A stretch of 64,000 nt of DNA from Amblyornis subalaris (Eukaryota; Chordata; Aves; Passeriformes; Ptilonorhynchidae), in NCBI GenBank assembly GCA_018881555.1, contig JACAXG010000166.1, positions 188,956 to 252,955 of the forward strand, written 5' to 3'. The translations under genes and the position numbers were made by a program. A model generated the notes under the pieces. The model was not told the origin of the DNA. It worked only from the letters and a program-made list of their open reading frames with translations, and made no database searches. This document shows positions 1 through 34,079 of this stretch, one piece after another (within the stretch, counting starts at the first letter, position 1; each line of letters starts with the position of its first letter).

Positions 1-1124
1 GGTTTTGGGATCCCTGCACCTCAGTTTCTCTAACCTCTCCAATAACTCCCAGCCTGTGCATTTTTAAGGACAGGCTGTGTGTATCATAGCTGGAGGAGGT
101 GATCTGTACTGCTCCCACACAGCTTAGAAGCATCTCTGAGCTGCCCCAGCTGCCAGCAGTGGCTCTGCTGCAGCTCTTCTGTGACCTTCGAGTGAGGAAG
201 GGGCTGTAACTTGTCTCTCCTAGGAGCAGAACTGGGCTTAAAATATGATACTGAGTGTCTGTTACTTGGCTTCTTTCTCTTGCCTTGGTGCTTTATGGAT
301 GTCGCTGATAAATGTTACCCTGTTTTTATGCTGGCTGGGCTTTGCTGGGAGACACTCTACAGGTTCCTTGGGAGATGGTGAGCAAAAGGATGTTACACCA
401 TAGCCTCGTTACACTTCAGCTTATCCAGGGGTGAGTTCCAGCTATGCTCCTTCATTTTTTTAGTTCCTGTGTGATGATGAAAACTCATGTGAAGGGCTAT
501 GTCAAAAGTGTGCCCAGCCCTTACAGTGGGATAAACAGGTACCAATCAGGAAAATCATAATCTGACCCCTGGCACTGGGCTTGCCTTGAAGAGCCATTGG
601 CTTTTATTTCTCTTTTTCTTGTCCATGAATGTGCCAGGCATTTGCTTTACCAAAGGGACACAAGCTTCTGTGCCTGGAGATTAAATTGTTTATGTTATGT
701 ATCGACACCACAAACTTAGCAACCAGGTTACAGGCACAAACCTCTGAGCTACTTACAAGGCTCTAACAACACAGAGGCCAGGCTTGGTGACGCTGCCAGG
801 GGAACGCTAGCAACCATTAAGAACTGACAAATAAATATTCAGCCTCGGTTTCCCTTCTGTGACCATCACAACCTGCAGCACAAAAGTGTGTTGAGAGAAA
901 TGGCAGGAAAAGCTGTGCCTGTGGTGTTGTGAATGCCTGTAGTCATTTTTACCAGGGAGTGAAACTGAAGCTTTTATCTTCTTTCTATTTCTACCCATCT
1001 TGTGTTACTGGTTTTTAATAATGGAATTATTTTATGAAGATCAGGGCAGGAAAAAAATGATGACCAAAAGCCTATCTGCTTCTGTTTAGCTTTTTGACCT
1101 GTTTTTGCCTGCCTGCTCTTCCAG
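1..1124. other. Non-coding sequence upstream of C21orf58
   Basis: No conserved coding exon was recognised here on either strand. The 63-codon minus-strand reading frame near 807-998 has no family resemblance. The stretch should hold the 5' untranslated exon or promoter of C21orf58, because the first coding exon at 1125 opens with a splice acceptor (ttccag) only six bases before the ATG. The promoter itself may lie left of the window. Confidence 0.5.
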
Positions 1125-1130
1125 GAGACA

Positions 1131-7527
<6,397 letters not shown>

Positions 7528-7540
7528 CCTTTCTAAAAAC

Positions 7541-7546
7541 AATAAA
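7541..7546 (+). terminator. Polyadenylation signal of C21orf58
   Basis: AATAAA lies 14 bases after the downstream stop codon option and is followed by a GT/T-rich stretch (tgatgttattccttggctgt). Another AATAAA at 7456-7461 lies upstream of the last splice acceptor and would only serve an intron-retaining form. Confidence 0.65.
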
Positions 7547-7564
7547 ATCCTGATGTTATTCCTT

Positions 7565-9078
7565 GGCTGTTGGCATGTCTTTTTTTTCAGCAACATAAAT
7601 CGAGCACTTTTCCTTCCTTTACTTTTCCCACTAGTTTGCAGAGGGCCTTAATCCATNCCCATCCTATCCTGTTCTTTTTGGTTTTATTTATGACTCTTTA
7701 AAAGGCTCACTCAAAGTTTTTATCAGGCAACACATTTTCATGCTCTCAGCAGCCTGGTTGGGCTTCATATAGAAAAATAAACAATGATTTTGTAGCACTT
7801 TCTCAATGTCTTCCCACCTTCTCCTGNTTTTAAAGCAGAGAACATCTGTACATTGGGTTTTTGCCTGGTGCAGTTTGTGAGTGAGTCTGATTAAGATAAC
7901 CCAGGGATNTAAATTTTGTTTGGAATGAAAAAAAGATAGTAACTGTCGCTGCTGGAAGCTAATGGTGTGCTGTCTATGCTCCAAAAACAATTAATGAATA
8001 ATTTATTTACTGTGTGAAACCTGCCTTGCTCTTTGCCCTCTCTGCTCTGTTGTCTTTGNGATTCTTATCGCTCTCTACAACTTCTCACTCTCTACAATTA
8101 CCTGAAAGAGGAAATGGCTTCATGTTGCACCATGGGAGGTTTAGATTGAATATTACGAAGAAATTCTTAACTGAAAACATCNTCAGGGAAGCATTTGAGT
8201 CCTCCCNCATCCCTGTAGNTCTNTAATAGTTGTGTANATGTGTCTTTTAGGGCCATGGCTTTGNGGTGGGCTTGGCAGTGCTGGGTTAACAGTTGGACTC
8301 GATGGTGCTAGAGGGCTATTCCTACCTTAATGATTCTGTGAGCCAAATCTGCTGTTTTGTGCTGTGTCTGGCAGGTTTAGCAATAAACGGTAGTCAGTGT
8401 ATGCGAATGTCTGCACTGTCAGTGTTTAATTATTGTGTGTCAGCTGTAATTGGCTCCTCCGTTTTCAAAGCTTACTGTGGGCAGCATTGGCTCAGCAGAG
8501 CATTTCCTCCCAAGGATGTGCATGTGAAATGGTGCCTGCAGAGATGTCTCCTCAGCCTTGTTCAAGTCCTGGAAAGCTTCTGCAGAGCAGGCATGGACCC
8601 TCTGCTGAGCATCACACCCCAAACACCTGAGCCACACACAGCTGCCTTGGAGGAAAGATGTCCTCAAAGATGGGATGAGGCTCCAGAAGTTACTCTGCNT
8701 TATCCCACCGGTGCCTCTGCAGTTGCAACCCAGTGAAGCACCAGCAAAAGCCNGGCAGATGCAAGTTCTCCTCCTGCTCTGTGTGTGTTCCTTCAAGACT
8801 GCAGGATTGCTTTGCAATTTCCAAAAGAGGCCTTTGGATAAAGCCTGGCTGAACGACGCCACATTCACNTCTCTGCACCTCACGCTCAGCCAGGCTGACT
8901 CCCTGACAGTCTCTGGGCTGGGAGTTAAATTTTAATATGAACCAGGGGAGAAGAACCTAAGCATGACTCAGCCACCCATGTTCTTCCCCTCCCCACTGGG
9001 AGGGCAGCAGGATTGGGGAGGAACAGAGGGACTGGGGACGGAGCAGGGAGCACCTACAACCCGGGGGCTGCCCAAGAG
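7565..9078. other. Intergenic C21orf58-KMO, including the KMO promoter region
   Basis: About 1.5 kb between two genes on the same strand. It contains a CR1 fragment at 8100-8341 and no recognised exon. The KMO promoter and 5' UTR should lie near 8.9-9.08 kb. No clear TATA box or CpG island was seen. Confidence 0.5.
8100..8341 (+). mobile_element. CR1 LINE 3' portion
   Basis: It shows the CR1 3' region in order: 'gaggtttagattgaatatta' type sequence, then 'cttggcagtgctgggttaac', then 'gttggactcgatggtgctag' and a final 'gattctgtgag'. Six isolated N bases fall within 8182-8264. Confidence 0.88.
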
Positions 9079-17751
<8,673 letters not shown>

Positions 17752-17774
17752 ATGTAAGGGGGGGTCCTTGCTGT

Positions 17775-17780
17775 AATAAA
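17775..17780 (+). terminator. Polyadenylation signal of KMO
   Basis: AATAAA lies 23 bases after the KMO stop codon at 17749-17751 and is followed by GT-rich sequence, predicting a 3' UTR of only about 45 bases. A second AATAAA at 18270-18275 could serve a longer form. Confidence 0.6.
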
Positions 17781-17795
17781 AGCAAAGGCATGGGC

Positions 17796-18594
17796 TGTTG
17801 GCTCAGCTGGGTGATGTTTCTCTTGGGATGTGGCTTGGCAGCTCCTGCAGCCCCTCGGAAGCAGTTTGGCCTCTCTCCCTCTCCCCAGGTGAGGGAAGCT
17901 GATCAGGGCACAGGGTGCCCAGAGAGCCTCTCCAGGGGCTCAGGTGTGTCTGCCTCACCTTGGCAGCCTGGTCTCAAGGGATGTGGTGTGTAGATGTGGC
18001 ACTTACAGAAATGGTTTCTTGTTTGACCTGGCAGTGCTGGGGTAATGGTTAGACTCAATGATCTTAGAGGTTTTTCCATGATTCTATGACCTGATCATAG
18101 TGGGTCCCAGCCCATACTGCAGACTGCTGCTCTTACCAAAATCAAGCCAATATCCTGGAGTTCCTCAAGCCAAAAATAGCTGCAGCCTGGGATAGTACTG
18201 GGAGCAGTATTAGACACACTTTCTTTCTTCTTACCTTGCCCTAGACCCTCACAGTCACTGCTGAGGAACAATAAAATGGCCCAAATGAACCCCTGATCTG
18301 ACATGGCACAGCCACTCTCATTTGAGGTGGTTTACATATGGCTGCCAGCACACGGGCAGGGATGAGAACTGCTCTGCACCATTCAGTGAGTCACTTTTGG
18401 CTTGCAAGGAAGCACCTTTCAGGGCATAGAAGGCAAAGTAGCGTAGAAGACAGTTTGTTTCTCTAGCTAGGATCTTTCCCAGGAACTGTACCTGTGGGAG
18501 ATGGTGGCAGCAGTGACAGGGTGTGGTGGTAGTTTCCCCAATGAACGCTTTAGCTGCTGCCCTTACACCTAGTTCTTAGCAGAACCAATGTATT
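17796..18594. other. Spacer between the convergent KMO and ITGB2 genes
   Basis: About 0.8 kb lies between the predicted poly(A) sites. It holds one CR1 tail (17985-18091) and no recognised coding sequence. Confidence 0.5.
17985..18091 (+). mobile_element. CR1 LINE 3' end
   Basis: It includes 'tgtagatgtggcacttacag', 'acctggcagtgctggggtaa', 'actcaatgatcttagaggtt' and 'gattctatgacc'. Confidence 0.88.
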
Positions 18595-19706
18595 TGCCTT
18601 ATATATTAATCTTTATTTACATGAAACCCTTTCAGAGAGCAAATGAAGATGCAACACAATACAATTCTATGCAAATTAATCCCAAACTGAAAGCAAATAA
18701 GGAACAGTACTGCTATTTCACAGGAACGACCCCACAACGTAAGAGCAATTGGCTGCTATGTGTGGTTGGGATAAGTNCTGAGCTGGGGATGCTCCAGGTA
18801 CTGCCAGGTGTTTTGCACAGCTGGCTCCTGGTATGTCTCACTCTCTGGCAGAGCAGGGAGAAAATCATGCCCCAGGGATTGGTGGAAGAAGCTGTGGCTG
18901 ACCTCCAACCTGCAGGGAATTTTCCAGGTGCTCAGTGCCAAAGTTTCATAGGTCAAACAGTGGCTCCTTGCTGTGCAGAGGACTTCAGGGCATGATAGAG
19001 GTAAGCCAAGCATGCAGGAGCCCAAGCAGAACCTTGTCTGAGGTAGGTCTGAGCTGGGAGTGATGTTGGGAAGCAGTTGGTGATTTGGGAAAAAGATTCA
19101 GTGCATGTTCTCCAGCTGCTCTTCATCACAAGCTACAGGTGCTCACTAGCCCTTAGGGCCCATCACATGACTGCAACCTCTGGAGTGGTTGGTTGGACCC
19201 TCCACATCCAACTTAGCAACGAGTTCTTTGGAAACCAGTGCATAGTGGTGGGGACCAGTGCAGCAGGGGAAGGCATCTGGGAGTAGATCCTGCTGGATCC
19301 GAAGAGAGACGGCACTTTTGAAATCCCAGCTTAAAATCAAAGCTGGAAGCACTGTGCTCTCAGCTGGCTTTGGGGCTTGGCATCCAAGACTCCTGCCAGA
19401 TGGCAAAGTTAGCAGCAGGAGATGAGACAGGAGCTGCTGTATGTTCCCATGGTGAGGCCCGAAGCTGTGTGTGTTCCTTTCTCCCAGCTCCACTAACCCA
19501 ACTGCCAAGCACTGGGCCAGGAGACGGACATGGTGCAGTCCCTCAGCCAGCACCTGACATGATGGTGGCCTCTTGGAAGAAGGGAGGAAACCATGAGGAC
19601 AAAGAAGAGGAGGTGGGAGCCTTAGTTTAGATTTCTTTAGTTTGAGATTTCCTTAGCTTGGCATTTCCTTATTCAATAGTGGGTCCCAGCGCTGCCAGGT
19701 GTTGCC
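18595..19706 (-). other. ITGB2: Predicted 3' untranslated region of ITGB2 with poly(A) signal
   Basis: On the minus strand AATAAA is present at 18617-18612, about 1.1 kb beyond the ITGB2 stop codon. No other coding feature is seen in between. The exact 3' end is inferred, not observed. Confidence 0.45.
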
Positions 19707-25689
<5,983 letters not shown>

Positions 25690-25734
25690 TTTCTGCAAGA
25701 CAAAAAGCATTTCTGTGACCACCTGGGATGTGCC

Positions 25735-25960
25735 CCAGGGATGGGGCAGCGACAGTTTACTGGGCAACCTGTGCCAGTGCCTCACCACCTTCACAATCAA
25801 GAATTTCTTTGNAATATGCAATCTAAACCGACTCTCTGTTGGTTTAAATACATTTTCCCTTGTTCTATCACTATGTGCCCATGTAAAAAGTTCCTCTCCA
25901 GATTTCTCATAGGTACCTTTCAGTTACTGAAAGGCCCCAATAAGGTTACACCACAATAAG
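25735..25960 (-). mobile_element. CR1 LINE internal fragment
   Basis: It contains the reverse complement of the CR1 3' UTR region: 'gtttactgggcaacctgtgc' and 'cagtgcctcaccaccttcac', then 'ctctccagatttctcatagg'. It lies next to the start-codon exon of ITGB2, in the presumed first intron. Confidence 0.75.
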
Positions 25961-26219
25961 GTCACTCTTCTCCCTCTATATCTATATAACAGTGGAAAAT
26001 CTCAAGCACTGCATCCAATTTTTATTAGATGCAAGGTTATATTTGGATGGAAATTGAAATCAAAATTAACAAAAGGACCATTTCTATCAATTAACTAGCA
26101 CGGNGTGCTTGGTACATGGGAAAAAAAAGTCCATTATTACTTGCTTTACATTTAACTGATTCATGTGCCTGCACATTTCCTACCANCTGGGAAGAAGGGG
26201 AAGGGAAGGACTCCCAGCA

Positions 26220-26322
26220 GATAATGGTGTGACTCCTGGNGGGTCCTGTGCAGGGGCAGGAGTTGGACTCGATAATCCCTGTGGGTTCCTTTCAGCTCAG
26301 GATATTCTGTGATTCTATGATC
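26220..26322 (+). mobile_element. CR1 LINE 3' end
   Basis: It includes 'caggagttggactcgataat' and the terminal 'attctgtgattctatgat'. Confidence 0.88.
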
Positions 26323-29300
26323 ATCCAAACCCCACAAGCACTCGCTATCTGTCCTCAGTGACACCAGCATTTCAGAGCATGATACATCTGATCTTCACAA
26401 GCATGTTCTCATGAGCTGCTCACACTGCTCACTTCTTGCCCCAAAGCACAGTTCCCGGTCCCAGGAATTTAGGCTATCCATAAAGCTGGCTCTCACACAG
26501 TGATTTTTCAGTGTTCTTCCTGTGTTGTCACTGAGTTCACATTTATTAAAACTGCCATGTCTCGTCACAACTTCCCCCAGCAAAGCTCTGGAGCAAACCC
26601 TGGCAGTGTAGTGGCCTTGCAACATGGATGCGCATGGGGAAGTCAGAAAAGAGGAATTTGTTAAAAGAAGAAAAAGGAATAAGAAAGTATGAAGGAACGA
26701 CAAACATTGCCCTTTTAAGCAATATTAGACACAGCATCTGCAAACCAGGTTATCAGTTTCAAAATAGCTCTGATGCTGCCCTGAGTAGGAGAACAACCAC
26801 TCCTTGGCTCCTGTTGTCACCCCTTCCTGTGAACTTGCTGAATAAACAGCTCAGAGTGACATGGAAATGAGAAAAAAAGGGAAACCTTCAAAAGGCACTG
26901 AGGCAGGTTAGTACATAGGGCTGCTCAGATCCCCTTCGGAGGCATCAGGGTGTCCTGTCTTAGCTCATCGGCCTCTCTAAGATACCAGACAAGCTGAGGA
27001 TGACACTGGTCAGCCTTGAAAGAATGTCTGGTCCAGGGTAGGTTGGTGGGTAACATTTGCACAGTGAGGTTTGGTGCCCAGCTGTGGTACAGGCCTGGAG
27101 ATGTGGCAGGACTTTAGGGTAGTGGCCACCACTGATTATGGCAGGGGCCATCTGGAAGCCCACCCTGCCCTGGATCCAGTCCCCCTGGCAGAGCTCCACA
27201 GCCAACACCACACAGCTGCACAGCCAACAAGAGGCACCCCTGTGGTCACCCAGCCAAACCCTCAGGGTGACGTGGCCTGAGAGCTCACTCTGTCAGGTCT
27301 GCACAAGACCATCCCACGGAGGGTGGTCAGAGCCCTTCTTCACAAAGATATCCTCTGCAAGTCCCTCTCCACCACCACAGTCCCCCTTGGTAAGATTTTA
27401 AGAGCATCATTTATTGTCACAGCTGCAATGTCCCTGTCTGTGTGACAAGCACTCCCTGTGCTTAACCGGCCCAACACATTCCTGTCACCTCCAGATTCTG
27501 CCAGCACAGTTTGAGCTTGCAGGAGGGAAAAGTGCCTCCTGCCCTTTTTTCCTGTGGCACCCAGTGATTGACACCCCAAACATGGCTAATTAGGCTCCAG
27601 TTCTGCTACAAGCCAGAAGTTCCCACACATGTTGTGGGGACCAAACCCAGGGACTCAATGAGCTCCTGCTATTCCACCTGCCCAGTGTTTCCAAGTTTTT
27701 AATTCCTGCTGCCATGCCAAATTGTGCTGTGGTGATGGGATAGAGCTCTGTGAGCTCCTCATTTTTGCTGGAGGTTGGAGTTTCCTGCTTACAGGCTCAT
27801 CTCGTAAAATAGAGCAAGTTTCCAATTAAAACTGGATTAAAAAAAGCACCCAAACCCCAGAAATACAGTGGGACTCTCAACACACCCCCCCAGGTGCCGG
27901 CTGCTATCAAGTACTGTAAAGTAGGGTTCATGTCGTGGGCTGGATTTGGATGCCTTTTTCACCCTCACAGTGGTTTCTTGCCCTTGTCACAAGAGTGTGA
28001 AGCACATCCTGATACTTGGAGAGAGCAGCAGCAGGAACTTCAACACTTCTGCCATGGAGGGAAATTACGCCTGTTGTGTGGGCTGGTGAGCACATAACGT
28101 GATGCAGGGTGGCTTTCAAAGAGAACAAATGCGGCTTCTGCCTTTGTCTGCCTCCTTAAGGCATTTAGAGGAGAGCAAAGCACATTTTCAGCCTGACTCT
28201 CTGCATGAGCAGGGCCCCGACATGGGCCTCAGCAGCATTTCCTCCAACCCCTTTGAGGATCTCTTCGGCTCGTCCCAGACTTGCAGTCACCACCAGTCCT
28301 GGGTCTTGCCTCCACTGTGTGCTCTGCCTGTGAAGTTGTTTTTTTTCCCCTTCTTTCCCATAAATTCAGGGAAGCAGAGGGGTGCACATAGTCCATCCTC
28401 CTGCCCTGGTGTGAAGTAGCAGAACTGAAGAGCTTTACAACCACCTTCAACCCGGGGTGGGGAACGGGATGCCAAGATCGAGTACCCCAGCTAAGGATGG
28501 GACACATTGCCACCAGGCTCTGCTTCCTGGCCAGGGCTGCATGGTGACATCAGGGGAAGAAGGCTGTACCTCAGGACCAGGGTCTTCCTTGGCCCTGAGC
28601 TCTGATCTTTTCACCACATGCCTTGGGTGGCTCAGGATTAAGGCTCTGCTTCAGCAAGGGCTTTATGTGGAAGCCACATGGGTATTCCATCGGTGGAGCA
28701 TCTCCCTTAGGGCAAGACATCCCCCAAGAGTCTGTGAGCCAGAAGATGTGAAGGTGGCCTCAGGGAAGGTGCATGAGTTAAAAGCTGGGTGCTGTCCTTG
28801 CTGTCCTTGCTGTCATGCTTGTGGGCAGGGTGCAGAGCTGGGGCACACCGGTACCCAGGTTGTGCTGGGGGCTGCCATTGGGATTGGGCCGGCTGCTGGG
28901 CCGCATGGAGGAACAAGCTGGGATTTATGAATAAGGCTGAAGGGGAAGTGTTGATGCCAGCAGTGATCTCGTTGCTATAAATAAAACAAGTATTCAACAG
29001 CAGACATGAGTCTTGCAGTCTTTTAGCCACAAGTTCCCGTCAGGGCCTTACTAAACATCTGTTTTCCTGCAAAATGGGAGGACGTGCACTCGTGCCCGGT
29101 ATCCTGGGGGGACTCCTGGGGTGTTTGCACCATGCACCCGTAATGGTGAAGTGGCCCTACTGCCAGTGTCCATGGGTGCTTCCTCCACACTGCCAAGCAT
29201 CCCTGGCACTGAGTCACCATCATACTGTGACAGAGATGCTGGGTACTGCACCCAGCAGTGCTGCTCCTTCCCACCCCACAATCTGGGCAGCTCCAGACCC

Positions 29301-29467
29301 CACATACAGGAGGGAAATGAACAGAGCGGAGTACAGTGAGGATGGGAGAGTGGATGTCACTTGACTTGGGGCTGATTCTTCCATCACTCAGTTGTGTGAT
29401 GCAGAGAGATCCCGCCCAGGTGGTCATACACAGGGCTTTCCCAGTCCATGCAGAATATCACACTGAG

Positions 29468-29620
29468 TGTGTGTGTGTGTTTTTATATATATTTATATAT
29501 GTATCTCACAGGAAAAATATAAAAAAAATATAAATGTATTTTTAATATATAAAGAATAAATCTAATTAAATAAATAAAGATGATATATATATTCCCATGT
29601 CCTGTTATAGGAAATACGAA
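29468..29620. repeat. (TG)n followed by an AT-rich low-complexity tract
   Basis: A short gtgtgtgtgtgt run passes into 'tttttatatatatttatata' and further A/T-only stretches. Confidence 0.9.
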
Positions 29621-30965
29621 TATATTTTATATCTATTTCCTTCCAGCAGCCTCCAGTGCCTGCAGAGGACAGATCTGTGGGACGACCTCCCTCCCATGTG
29701 CATCAAGTCCTTACCTAGTCTGTGGCATCCCTTGGCTTTGAGCACCAAGGTCCCTGGGTGCCTGTGGGACCCTTGNCCTGCCCTGAGAGGGAGGGAAGAA
29801 AGAGATTTGTGCTGCTGGGTCTTCCAGGGTCAGAGCCCTGCTTGGGTGGGAAGGGGCTGCCCACTGGCTGTCCTGCCCTGGGTAGTCCGGAGGCCCCACA
29901 CTCCCTAGCAGGCTGAGATTACGCTGAGCAGCACCAGAATGGGGGCAGAAAAGTGCAAAAACCGCCGTGTGAAGCAGGATGTTGCAGCTGCGGATAGCAA
30001 AATGCAACGTTTAGAGCCTTCCCATGACTCGCAGCACGCTGTTCCAGTGTCCGTGCTGGTCACAGGACAAGATGTCACCGCATGTTCACATCTTTGCTNC
30101 TCACCTGCCAGGAGGCTGGGAGCTGTGGCTGTGACATTGGAAAAAGCATCAAANCCAGGCTGCTTTCCCTGACACCTGTGGTGTGCCCCTCATTCCATCT
30201 GCATCCAAGAGCAACTGAGATGTTGGGAAGGACCTGCTCTCCCGGGGGTCATGTGCCTGCAGAGTATTTGGTGTGTGCAGCAGACAGAGAGATGGAGGAG
30301 AAGAGCGAGGGTCTCACTGCCTCTCCCAGCTATTCCCCCAGGCCCACAGGGGTGCAGAGACATCCCCAGGTAGCCATCCCTGCCGTCCTCGTGCCATGCC
30401 GCCATGCCATTTGCCTCCTCCCCACTGCATCCTGTGGCCGGCAGCGGCTGAGATCCCCCGAGGAAGAGGAGGGCCCCAGGAGGGGAACGTGGCATGTCTC
30501 AGCCCTGGTGCTGCAGGCGGGCACACAGCCCATGCCACACTGCCCGGTGCCGCGTGTGAGGGTGTGGGAGCAGCACACTGCACCCTCTCTGTTCTGCTTT
30601 CCGAGCCCGCAGGCTGGTGAGGAAAGAGGGTTTTGGGGGGGGTCTGGCATCCTCCCCGCAATAACCACCTGCAGTTCCAGGTTCAATGCTACCTCCAAAA
30701 GCAAAACTATTACAGACCAGAGAAGCTGCCTTTGCAAAGGGAAGGACACCATGCTGAACTCCCTGAAGCCCTCTGAACTCAAGTGGCCAGAGGTTAGATC
30801 AAGAATTATAAAAAAAATGCCCTTGAAACACCAGAGCTACAAACATCAGCTTTGTTGCCCGGCTCCCTTCCCCTGAGAAAGAAGGAACAGAAGCATAGAA
30901 ATCAAGATGCTGTACTTGCCTGGCCTCCAGCCCTCGTCTCTCTCCCGTGCTTGGGCTAGGATGAG

Positions 30966-31034
30966 GGTGGTCTCAGCTTCTCAAGCTTGGCTGGGAAGAG
31001 GATGGTCTCAACTTCTCAAGCTTGGCTGGGAAAA
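30966..31034. repeat. 35-bp tandem duplication
   Basis: 'ggtctcagcttctcaagctt' at 30969 and 'ggtctcaacttctcaagctt' at 31004, each followed by 'ggctgggaa'. There are two near-identical copies with period 35. Confidence 0.9.
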
Positions 31035-31814
31035 GCAGCTGGGCATCAGGAGCTCTGTGACGTACCCCAACCTTTCCTTCCTATTTCTGCCTGCAGTCAG
31101 CGGGGGGAAGAGGAAGTCAAGAGTGCTGCCCGTGGGAGGGTGTGTTCCCCCAAAGCCCCAGTCGGTCCCACTCAAGCTGGCCAAACCCACAGCTTCCTGC
31201 CTTGTGGGGCTGGGGCTGGTCTCTCTAGGCTACACGGGGCTTGCAGCCCTCCCACTGCATCTAGGAAAAGGACCCACCCAAACTCCACACTTGCTGTGCA
31301 CTTTTCACCTTTCACAGCACCNACGGGGACCAGCCCTGACCCCAGTGGGCAAACAGAGCTGGGACTGTGGGAAACCGGTTCTTTTTGGAGCTATTGGCAG
31401 CCCTTGGGCATGGAGAAAGATGGGGAGCTGGCTCTCCTCAGATTCCGGGTGGGGCTCTGAAATGTTTGTGTCAGGTTAGTGAGGCCTCCTCACATGACGG
31501 AGGATGCAGGCGCCGTCCTTGCTGGGTCAAGGCTCAGAGCTGCATGGGGGATTCTTTTTAAGCAGCCTTCTTTGTGTTTCTTGCATCAGCTTCAATAACT
31601 CCTCCCAGCAGCTGCATTTCCCTGAGCAGAGAGGAACCAGCTCCTGGCATCTTTCTCTTAAACTCTTGAGGGCACTACAGCAAAAAAAATAAAGTTGTTT
31701 AGAAAATATACAAGATTATAGGTTTTTCTTAAAGGTAATTAATGTGAGTCTTTGTTAATTGCTTTGTAGGATCCCCTTTCAAGCAAGCTGATGTTGAGTC
31801 ACTGTGTTGCATTA

Positions 31815-31882
31815 TCACAGAATCACAGAAGGGCTTGGTTTGGAAAGGACCTTACAGACCATCTTGTTCCAACCTCTCACCA
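31815..31882 (-). mobile_element. CR1 LINE 3' end
   Basis: 'atcacagaatcacagaaggg' followed by 'ggaaaggaccttacagacca', the reverse complement of the CR1 terminus. Confidence 0.88.
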
Positions 31883-33021
31883 TGGTCAGGTCAGCCTGAG
31901 GCATTTTAAGACCCTGATGCTGCTCACGTGCTGCTGTGCTACCGTTACGGGTTTATTTTTGAGCAAGCAAAGAGATTGCAGTGCCAGCAGAAAACTTCTG
32001 AGCCCTGATGGATGCTCCGTGGATTGGTGCTTTTATTAGAGAAGACAACAGAGCTCTGGCTTGGTTTCATCACAGCCAGGTGTAGCAGGAAAGCAGCACA
32101 GTAGTGCTGGCAGCGGGATGCGAGTGTTGGAGCAGCTGATGGGGGCTACGGTGGGGATGGAGTCTGAGGGCGAGCCAGCTGGAGCTGGGGTGCTCACCCC
32201 AGCTTGGGTGGCTGCACTGGATGCTGCAGAGCACTCCCCAGGCCTGGAGTGTGTGAGCTGGGGTGGATACAGCTGGGAAGGCTGCTGAAGCTTCCTGCCA
32301 GCAGTGGAGGCTGCAGATCTGGGGAAGGAAGTGTGGTCGAGTGAGATGAGCTGCCGTAATTTTCCTTTCGTATTGCATGAGTCCCTTAACGAGCTGATAA
32401 TTTCTCCTCAGTTATTTCACGAGGTTTGTCCAAACACTTTGCTCCAACTGACCCAAGGTCGTGGGGAGGGGTGGGAGAGCTGTGAGCCCCTGCAGTCAGA
32501 GCAGTGGGAGCAGAGTGGGTGTACCATGGGTCCTTGCAGCCAAAGCTGAAGCTCGCTGGCAAATCCCAGTTCCTCCCAGCTGTTCCTCAGGCTCTTCTGC
32601 AGCTTTGGCCTTGAGTACTGCAGGTGGAGGGGGTGGGCACCCTTTGGGGACATGTGCTTGGTCACAGCTCTGCAGCCTGTCTCTTGTAAGCATTTTAAGA
32701 TGTTAAATATTCCTTTTACTATTTTAACTGCCTTTATTTTTATTGGTTCCTCTTTTTATTTTTACTAGAGTGGATTGTTTCCCCCCACCACTGACTGTAG
32801 GACTGCTACGGTTTATACAGGATGCACTGGAGCAGCTGTGGTGCGGAGCTGGGCATCCAGCTGGGCACTCTTGGAGTAGTTATTGCCCAAAGTCATTGAT
32901 TTCAGTGATCATTTTGGGCCTTTGCTCCTCAATGACGCTCACCCAGCCTACAGCAGGGTAAGGGAAGCTTTCCTGTTGTTATTTTCTATTCCTGCTGAGC
33001 ATTAAATCTTGTGAATGCCCC

Positions 33022-33142
33022 ATCTCTGGAAGTGTTCCAGATCAGGCTGGACTGGGCTTGGAGCAACCTGGTCTAGGGGCAGGGGAGTGGAACAAGATGA
33101 TCTTTAAGGTCCCTTTCAAACCAAACCATTATGTGATTCCAT
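33022..33142 (+). mobile_element. CR1 LINE 3' end
   Basis: It includes 'tctggaagtgttccagatca', 'gatgatctttaaggtccctt' and the end 'tatgtgattccatg'. Confidence 0.88.
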
Positions 33143-33179
33143 GTCTTCAACATCCTCCGGAGGGAAGCAGAGCGGTAGA

Positions 33180-33463
33180 TAGTCATCTCTTCACTCTTGT
33201 GACCAGTGACAGGACTCAAGGAAACGACAGAGAGCTAAGTCAGGGGAGGTGTAGGCTGGATTTTGGGAAAAGGTGTCAGGCACTGAACAGGCTCCCCAGG
33301 GAATGGTCACAGCCCCAAGGCTGCCGGAGCTCCAGGAGTGTTTGGACAATGCTCTCAGGCACAGGGTGGGATTGTTGGGGTGTCCTGTGCAGGACCAGGA
33401 GTTGGACTTGATGCTCCTGATGGGTCCCTTCCAACTCAAGAGTATTCCATGATTCTATGATCT
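33180..33463 (+). mobile_element. CR1 LINE 3' portion, adjacent to the previous copy
   Basis: It includes 'accagtgacaggactcaagg', 'caggagttggacttgatgct' and 'attccatgattctatgat'. It belongs to a different CR1 subfamily from its left neighbour, judged by the 'tcctgatgggtcccttccaa' end, so these are two insertions in the same orientation. Confidence 0.88.
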
Positions 33464-34079
33464 TTCCAAGTACCTTCCCAAGGGCCTTTTCCCACATTTC
33501 CTTGGTACCCACAAGCTGTGCACTTCTATGGCCCAATGTCAGGCCCCGGGAAACACAATAGCCTGGAGGGGAATGGGGAGGACAGAGAATGTGGAAAACA
33601 AAGATGCATTAACCAGGGGGCACCTGTCACGGCTTGTTAAGATCAAAACAACTGCAGCTCCAGGCTTGGAACTTTTTATTCACCTTGGAGCAAGGAGAAA
33701 CAGCTTTGCGTTTCACCCTGTCCTGTGTGTGGAAAGGTGCATCTGGGGCTGGGGTTGCTTTGTTTGAGTGTCCACCTGGGCCCATGACTGCAGTCTTGCA
33801 GGTGTTTGGGCTCCTTGGGGGCTTGGTGGGTATTTGCTACTGTTTTAACTCTAGAAATAATTTCCGGCAGGAAGTTTTAGAGTTGTTTTTCTGTCCTACT
33901 GTGGCAGCCTGTGGCAGCACCTGGCTGGTGCTGCTGTTAACAATAAAGCTCAGAAATCATCGAGATAAATAAGACTTTCTAAAACTGTCTTTTTAGTGTT
34001 AGTGAGCAAGGCATTACTTTATTCCTCGCCAGGAGGTGTGTGTGTGTAGCTGATAAAGTTCTGGCCTCCACACCAACCC

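Noticed and set aside
30082..30876. Plus-strand frame of about 264 codons in the ITGB2-SLX9 interval
   Set aside because: Two Ns may hide stops, the composition follows local GC content, and no domain or splice structure is visible.
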